Below the pieces are notes generated by a model, which saw only the letters and a program-made list of their open reading frames with translations, was not told the origin of the DNA and searched no databases. A program made the translations under genes and the position numbers. Of a DNA stretch of 64,000 nucleotides, positions 58,972-64,000 are shown piece after piece; position 1 is the first letter of the stretch, and the number at the start of each line of letters is the position of its first letter. This stretch comes from Oscillospiraceae bacterium (GTDB lineage: Bacteria > Bacillota > Clostridia > Oscillospirales > UBA644). Where the stretch lies: assembly GCA_902783255.1 (NCBI GenBank), contig CACZQB010000058.1:1-64000 (forward strand). The letters are read 5' to 3'.

Positions 58972-60720
58972 ATGTCCGTTTTTGAAATTCATAAAGACGG
59001 CTTTTTTATTGATAATAAAAAATTTCACATTCTTTCCGGCGCTATGCATTATTTCCGTATTTTACCGGAGTATTGGGAAGACAGACTGAAAAAACTCAAA
59101 GCGTGCGGACTGAATACGGTAGAAACATATGTTCCGTGGAATATTCACGAATGCAGGGAAGGGGAGTTTGATTTTACCGGAATTGCAGATGTTGAACGGT
59201 ATATCGAAATCGCCGCATCTATCGGACTTTACGTTATTCTTCGGCCAAGTCCTTATATATGTTCCGAATGGGATTTCGGGGGACTTCCCGCATGGCTGCT
59301 TTCAGACAGAAATATTAATGTCAGATGCTCATGTCCGCAATATCTTGAAAAAGTTAAGAATTATTATAACGTTCTTATACCCAAACTTGCAGCCCATCAG
59401 TGCACAAACGGCGGTCCGGTTATTATGTTTCAGATAGAAAACGAATACGGCAGTTACGGAAACGATAAAAAGTATCTTCGCTTTCTGAAAGATCTTATGA
59501 CTGATCTTGGGGTTTCAGTTCCCATGTTCACCTCTGATGGCGGAACTTATACTCACCTCAGCGGAGGAAGCCTTCCGGATGTTTTTAAGGTCGCAAATTT
59601 CGGCGGTTGGCCCGATGAAGATATATCCTGCCTTAAATCGTTTCAGCCGGATATGCCCCTTATGTGCGGAGAATTCTGGAACGGATGGTTTGATCATTTC
59701 GGCGAAAAACATCACACTCGTGATTTGTCAGATTATGAAAAATGTCTTGACCGCCTTTTTGAGCTCGGAGCGGATGTAAATATCTATATGTTTCACGGAG
59801 GCACATCATTCGGATGGATGGCAGGCGCTAACCACGGCGGAAAATATGAACCCGATGTTTCGAGTTATGATTATGATGCTCTTCTTGACGAAGCAGGCAA
59901 TATAACCGAAAAATATCGTATTACGCAGCGTCTTATTGCAAAACATTTCGGCAATTTCGATTCTCCTGTTTTCCCGAAAACCGCTGCAAAAGCCTATCCT
60001 GATATTCTCTTTGATTCACAGTCATCCGTTTTTGACTGTCTTGATGAAGTCTCTCAAAAACATCATTCTGCCGCAGTTCTTCCCATGGAAATGCTTGGAC
60101 AGAATTACGGTTTTATTCTCTATAGAACGACAGTTCCTTATTATCAGGAAGCAGAGATCACCGTTACAGCTCCTCACGACAGGGCACATATTTTCGTCAA
60201 CGGAATCAAACAGGCAGTTATCTACAGAAATGACGCCGAAAAAACAGTCAGATTATCATTTCCGCAAAAAGAGAATACCCTTGAAATATTTGTGGATACT
60301 TTCGGCAGGGTCAATTTCGGTCATCCTCTCTGTGACAGAAAAGGACTTGACGGTCCTGTGATGCTCAACTCCTTTCAGGAGCTTTTTGACTGGGATATTT
60401 TCTGCATTCCTCTTGATGATTTGTCTGTCATCCCGTTTGCTGAAAACAGACAAAATGTCTCTGTTCCAACATTTCTTCGTTCAGTCTTTACGCTTGATGA
60501 GGAAATTCTTGATACTTACCTCAGACTCGATGGCTTCTCCCGCGGGCAGATATGGATCAACGGATTCAATCTCGCTCGCTACTGGGTAACAGCAGGTCCT
60601 CAGAAAACATTTTATATTCCCTCGATACTTCTCAGACGAGGTAAAAATGAAATAATAGTATTCGAAACAGATCACACATCATCACTCACAGCATCTTTCA
60701 GTGCTGCACCTGAAATATAA
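58972..60720 (+). CDS. GH35 beta-galactosidase
   Basis: A 582-residue glycosidase that removes terminal beta-galactose from oligosaccharides. The GH35 barrel (about 1-320) has acid/base Glu158 in QIENEYGSYG and nucleophile Glu234 in CGEFWNGWFDHFG, with YVPWNIHE, RPSPYICSEWDFGGLP and MFHGGTSFG as further family marks. Two beta domains follow, ending with a GFSRGQIWINGFNLARYW jelly roll. No signal peptide, so it acts inside the cell. The promoter has an overlapping palindrome, suggesting repression in the absence of substrate. GGAGG precedes the ATG. Confidence 0.95.
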   Translation: MSVFEIHKDGFFIDNKKFHILSGAMHYFRILPEYWEDRLKKLKACGLNTVETYVPWNIHECREGEFDFTGIADVERYIEIAASIGLYVILRPSPYICSEWDFGGLPAWLLSDRNINVRCSCPQYLEKVKNYYNVLIPKLAAHQCTNGGPVIMFQIENEYGSYGNDKKYLRFLKDLMTDLGVSVPMFTSDGGTYTHLSGGSLPDVFKVANFGGWPDEDISCLKSFQPDMPLMCGEFWNGWFDHFGEKHHTRDLSDYEKCLDRLFELGADVNIYMFHGGTSFGWMAGANHGGKYEPDVSSYDYDALLDEAGNITEKYRITQRLIAKHFGNFDSPVFPKTAAKAYPDILFDSQSSVFDCLDEVSQKHHSAAVLPMEMLGQNYGFILYRTTVPYYQEAEITVTAPHDRAHIFVNGIKQAVIYRNDAEKTVRLSFPQKENTLEIFVDTFGRVNFGHPLCDRKGLDGPVMLNSFQELFDWDIFCIPLDDLSVIPFAENRQNVSVPTFLRSVFTLDEEILDTYLRLDGFSRGQIWINGFNLARYWVTAGPQKTFYIPSILLRRGKNEIIVFETDHTSSLTASFSAAPEI

Positions 60721-60740
60721 TCATATCAAAGGAGATTATT

Positions 60741-61238
60741 ATGAAAAAAACAGTTTTATCCTGCGCGATTTTTGCGCTTCTGTTAGCTTTGATCACTGCC
60801 TGCTCATCTTCTTCCGAAACACTCGGTGCGCTCGACAAAACAGTAGAAAAAGCATGCGCTGCCGCTGACTTTTCAAATGTGGAGTTCACCTATAAAAGCG
60901 ACGATTATTCGGAAGAGGTTCTGATGTATATGTATGGTATAGAAGACGAAGATATCATTGCTCAGATCGATGATTTTGTCCTTTCCGAACGTTCCGGAAT
61001 GTCTGCTTCGACTTTCGCAGTTATCAGATTCAATGAAAACGCTGAAAAATCAGTTATCGATTCTGCAAAAAATGCAGTTGTTGATGTTTATGTTCAGGGG
61101 CTTATGAATGCCCTGATGCCATATGATCCCACGGAATACGAAATATCAAAAAACTACAGCATCAAAACGATCGGTAAAGATCTTGTTCTTGTTATCAGTA
61201 AAGATGCCGATGCGGTGTTTGAAGCAATAGTAAAATAA
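60741..61238 (+). CDS. DUF4358-like lipoprotein
   Basis: A 165-residue exported lipoprotein with signal peptide and lipobox ITAC (Cys21), a Ser-rich spacer and a compact alpha/beta domain (AFAVIRF-type strands, SAKNAVVDVYVQ helix). The spacing and the MYGIEDEDI...FVLSERSGMSASTFAVI pattern fit DUF4358, a family of unknown function common in Clostridia. It lies 20 nt after the GH35 gene with AAAGGAG upstream and probably shares that transcript, though a functional link is not evident. Confidence 0.8.
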   Translation: MKKTVLSCAIFALLLALITACSSSSETLGALDKTVEKACAAADFSNVEFTYKSDDYSEEVLMYMYGIEDEDIIAQIDDFVLSERSGMSASTFAVIRFNENAEKSVIDSAKNAVVDVYVQGLMNALMPYDPTEYEISKNYSIKTIGKDLVLVISKDADAVFEAIVK

Positions 61239-61272
61239 ACAGTATTGTTCGATACAAAAATAAGGATGTAAA

Positions 61273-62538
61273 ATGTACAGGTTTGAAAAAACAGATGTCG
61301 GCGTCACCGACTCATTGGCAGTAAAAAACGGTATATTTCAGCAAACTTCATACTGGGCGTCCTTTCGTTCATTTATGAAACCTCACGCACTTTCAGGATA
61401 CGATGATAGAGGAGAGGCAGTTCTCAGCTGCCTCATGCTTTGTTTACCCGTCTACTTAACTCCGTATTCCGTCGGCTATATTACAAGAGGTTTTGTCTGC
61501 GATTATTCCAATCGTGAGCTTATATCAGAATTTACCGCTTTTTTAAAGGAATACTGCAAAAAACATCATATTGTATATGTTATTTTTGATCCCTTTTGCG
61601 ATTACAGGATCGATTTTGAAGATGTTGACGAAAACAATATCGTATCGTTTTTTGAGTCTCTCGGTTATGAAAAGAATACGACGGGTGTCTTGCAGCCCAG
61701 AACAAATTACCGTATCCTCTTTTCTCCGGAAAACGATCCCGAAAAAGAACGTCTTAAAATGTATTCCAATTTTACGGTCCACCTTAAAAACGATATCCGG
61801 TTCTCGCACGACAGGGGAGTAACACTTGAAGTTTGCAAAGGTGAAACATTAGAGCGCGGTGTTCGCATTTTTTACGATCTTCTTGTCGAAACGACGGAAA
61901 AGAAAGGATTTGGCAGAAGAAATCTCGATTATTACATAAAATTTGCCAACTCCCTGAAAGATTTCGTTTCTATCTATCTTTATAAATACGACTACGCCAA
62001 AGATAAGGCATATACGGACGAAATATTGAAGCAGGCTGCTCTCCGTCTCAAAACTCTTACAGACGAATTTGACGACCCGGAAACAACAGAACAGAAGCGC
62101 GGTCGTCTCGAACCGAAGATCCGTGAGGTGAAAAAACAGATATCGGCTACGATCAAACGCGCGGAAATTGCTGAAAAATACAAGAATTGCCCTTATCTCA
62201 GCGCATCATTTTTTATTAAAATGGGTAATAAGGCGTATAATTTTTACGGAGCCAACTCCGAAGCGTTAAGAGCGCTTAAACTGACCGCCAACTATGCCGA
62301 TATGCTTGACGACTCTCTTGACGGCAAGGTTTCATCTTTCAATATGGGCGGAACGCTGCGTCTTGATACCGAAAATATCAAAGACGATAAAATGTATGAA
62401 CTATATCAGTATAAAAAACAATACGGCGGTGAGTTCGTTGAAATGCCTGGAGAATTCTTTCTTGTTATCAATCGTAAGGCGTTTAATATCCTGAACGGAA
62501 AGCTGAACTACTTCAGAAGAATTATATACAGGAGATAA
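61273..62538 (+). CDS. FemABX/MurM-type aminoacyltransferase
   Basis: A 421-residue protein of the Fem family, which adds amino acids from aminoacyl-tRNA to the peptidoglycan stem peptide on lipid II. Two GNAT-like halves are seen (FQQTSYWASFRSF near 23-35; YGANSEALRAL near 325-335), separated by the coiled-coil arm typical of FemA/MurM (about 235-300, KRGRLEPKIREVKKQISATI). The C-terminus ends with a basic stretch after LNGKLNYFRRIIYRR. It is followed 3 nt later by the C55-P translocase gene, which fits a cell-wall unit. The amino acid used is unknown. Confidence 0.88.
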   Translation: MYRFEKTDVGVTDSLAVKNGIFQQTSYWASFRSFMKPHALSGYDDRGEAVLSCLMLCLPVYLTPYSVGYITRGFVCDYSNRELISEFTAFLKEYCKKHHIVYVIFDPFCDYRIDFEDVDENNIVSFFESLGYEKNTTGVLQPRTNYRILFSPENDPEKERLKMYSNFTVHLKNDIRFSHDRGVTLEVCKGETLERGVRIFYDLLVETTEKKGFGRRNLDYYIKFANSLKDFVSIYLYKYDYAKDKAYTDEILKQAALRLKTLTDEFDDPETTEQKRGRLEPKIREVKKQISATIKRAEIAEKYKNCPYLSASFFIKMGNKAYNFYGANSEALRALKLTANYADMLDDSLDGKVSSFNMGGTLRLDTENIKDDKMYELYQYKKQYGGEFVEMPGEFFLVINRKAFNILNGKLNYFRRIIYRR

Positions 62539-62541
62539 ACG

Positions 62542-63384
62542 ATGCCCAAAAACAAAATAACGGAACATGCCGTATATGCCCTGAAAGGTTTTACTATCGG
62601 TTCTCTTATGACGGTTCCCGGCGTAAGCGGAGGCACCCTGGCAATTATTCTCGGTATATACGATAAGCTGCTATCCGCTGTTGCAACACTTTTTTCAGAC
62701 TTCAAAAAAAATATTATCTTTCTTTTTACCGTCGCAATTTCCCTTCTTCTCGGCATGGTAACACTTTCCAGGCTTATACTGTTAGCGCTTGAATTGACAC
62801 CTGTTCCGGTAAGTTTTTTCTTTATCGGTGCGATCGCCGGAAGCGTTCCTATGCTTTTCAAAAAAACCGGTCTGAAAAAATTCAGCATTTCATGTTTTAT
62901 ATGCGCTGCTGTCGGAATTGCCTGTGTCTTTCTTCTCGATCTCATACCGGACGGTATTCTTGAGATCAATGGAGGATTTCAGATCAGTCAGATTCCCGCT
63001 TTTATCGTCTGCGGCATTGCCCTTGCAATAGCTGTTATCGTCCCCGGCGTCAGCTTTTCGCATATTCTTATGATATTCGGCATTTATGAACGTTTCTATC
63101 AGGCTCTTTCATCTTTGGATTTCATTTTTTTGCTGTCAGTCGGCGTTCCTACCGCAATAGCGCTCCTGGCGCTTATAAGGCTTTTTGATTTTCTGCTGAA
63201 AAAATACCCCTCTCAGTCCTATTCAGCTATTTTAGGCTTTGTTGTCGCCTCTGTGAAAGATATTTACGTCGGATTGCCATCCGATGTTGTTATGATAATA
63301 GCGTCGGCTGCAGCGCTTGCCGCCGGATTTGTTGCCGTTTTGATAGTTACAGGAATTTTCAGTAAAAAACAGGTTGTAAAATGA
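62542..63384 (+). CDS. DUF368 protein, PopT-type undecaprenyl-phosphate translocase
   Basis: A 280-residue membrane protein with about eight helices. The family signature is repeated: MTVPGVSGGTLAIILGIYD (about 19-37) and IVPGVSFSHILMIFGIYERF (about 169-188). DUF368 proteins have been shown to return undecaprenyl phosphate from the outer to the inner face of the membrane, recycling the carrier used for peptidoglycan and other wall polymers. It lies between the Fem transferase and an ABC-F ATPase gene, overlapping the latter by an ATGA. Confidence 0.9.
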   Translation: MPKNKITEHAVYALKGFTIGSLMTVPGVSGGTLAIILGIYDKLLSAVATLFSDFKKNIIFLFTVAISLLLGMVTLSRLILLALELTPVPVSFFFIGAIAGSVPMLFKKTGLKKFSISCFICAAVGIACVFLLDLIPDGILEINGGFQISQIPAFIVCGIALAIAVIVPGVSFSHILMIFGIYERFYQALSSLDFIFLLSVGVPTAIALLALIRLFDFLLKKYPSQSYSAILGFVVASVKDIYVGLPSDVVMIIASAAALAAGFVAVLIVTGIFSKKQVVK

Positions 63385-64000
63385 GTATTCTTTCCGTTTT
63401 CGGACTTACAAAATCTTTTTCAGTAAGAACAGTTTTTTCCGATGTTTCATTTCGCGTCGAAAGCAATGATAAGATCGGTGTTGTCGGCGTGAACGGATGC
63501 GGAAAAACAACGCTTTTTCGCATCCTGATGGGACTTGAAGAATATGAGTCCGGTTCCGTCATCAAAGAACGCCGTCTTTTGATGTCATACATGGCGCAGC
63601 ATAGTGATTACACCTCTCAAAAAACTCCGATGGAAGAGGTTTTATCTCTTTTTTCACATTTTTCAGAAATGGAGACCGAGCTCGAAAATATAAATAAAAA
63701 GCTCGAATTATATCCCGACAAATCGTGGCTTGAAGCGCAGCAAAAACTTACAGAACGATATATCTCCGAAGGCGGAATGACGTATAAAAGCCGTTGTCGG
63801 GCAACACTCCTCGGACTCGGGTTTCTTGAAAGTGAATTGTCTTTGCCCCTCGAAAAACTGTCGGGAGGACAGCGAACAAGAGTTCTTCTTGCAAAGATCC
63901 TTCTTTCAGGCTCAGATCTTCTTTTGCTTGACGAACCTACAAACCATCTCGATATAAACGCAATCCAGTGGCTGGAAGATTTTCTTTCGTCATATAAAGG
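63381..64000 (+). CDS. ABC-F family ATPase (partial, runs off the window)
   Basis: The first 206 codons of a soluble ABC protein without membrane domain. Walker A GVNGCGKTT is at 36-44, the signature LSGGQRTRVLLAK near 162-174 and Walker B LLLLDEPTNHLD near 182-193; the DEPTNHLD ending marks the ABC-F family. Such proteins act on the ribosome in translation or in antibiotic resistance. The stretch FSHFSEMETELENINKKLEL between Walker A and signature resembles the arm region. The start ATG 63381 overlaps the preceding stop. The inter-domain linker that would separate resistance from housekeeping types is outside the window. Confidence 0.9.
   Translation, partial: MSILSVFGLTKSFSVRTVFSDVSFRVESNDKIGVVGVNGCGKTTLFRILMGLEEYESGSVIKERRLLMSYMAQHSDYTSQKTPMEEVLSLFSHFSEMETELENINKKLELYPDKSWLEAQQKLTERYISEGGMTYKSRCRATLLGLGFLESELSLPLEKLSGGQRTRVLLAKILLSGSDLLLLDEPTNHLDINAIQWLEDFLSSYK

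Noticed and set aside
1-64000. tRNA, rRNA or tmRNA genes
   Set aside because: No T-loop GTTCGAATC-type motif in a cloverleaf context and no rRNA signature sequences were seen.

Overview
The window looks like a chromosomal segment of an anaerobic, low-to-moderate-GC Firmicute of class Clostridia, probably a gut commensal. The reasons are near-consensus sigma-A promoters (TTGACA-17-TATAAT), GGAGG-type ribosome sites, the yabM/rqcP/divIC/yabR gene neighbourhood, diaminopimelate dehydrogenase, a corrinoid protein and several carbohydrate-active enzymes. Species cannot be told from this sequence alone. No tRNA, rRNA, CRISPR array, transposase or phage gene was seen.

Layout. 0-2.4 kb: tail of an FtsX-like permease, then a uracil uptake/salvage operon (uraA-upp, minus strand). 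2.4-6.4 kb: a zinc operon on the minus strand (Fur/Zur regulator, small membrane protein with an apparent frameshift, znuA, znuC, znuB, lipoprotein) driven by one promoter flanked by two matching palindromes. 6.4-11.4 kb: PAP2 phosphatase, branching enzyme, adenine deaminase. 11.6-20.6 kb: an oligopeptide ABC transporter operon in which four of five components carry large insertions or are much longer than usual. 20.7-30.7 kb: a plant-polysaccharide locus (acetylesterase-like, metallo-hydrolase, CE15-like esterase, GH3 with PA14, MATE transporter, AraC regulator, Asp-box propeller hydrolase) followed by a CPBP protease. 32-36 kb: acyl-CoA ligase, DUF6054, TRIC-type channel, ddh.

36.2-49.2 kb is the most interesting part. 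It is an accessory island of repeated modules, each a promoter, a small Sec-secreted protein and an FtsX-like permease. Two modules also carry a 32-34-codon leader ORF. The island has one ABC ATPase gene, two full-length (double-unit) permeases, a split permease pair, one lone half-permease and two deletion scars. Gene content resembles lactococcin-972-type bacteriocin/immunity-transport loci. The signal peptide and all upstream DNA of two modules are nearly identical, whereas the mature proteins and the permease outer domains diverge. This suggests a diversifying peptide-permease recognition system.

49.4-64 kb returns to housekeeping genes: Na/Pi transporter, MscL, DUF1015, zinc-ribbon protein, MurJ/SpoVB-like flippase, HU, RqcP, DivIC-like, S1-domain protein, DUF5050 propeller, orphan corrinoid protein, GH35 beta-galactosidase, DUF4358 lipoprotein, FemAB-type aminoacyltransferase, DUF368/PopT and the start of an ABC-F ATPase that runs off the window.
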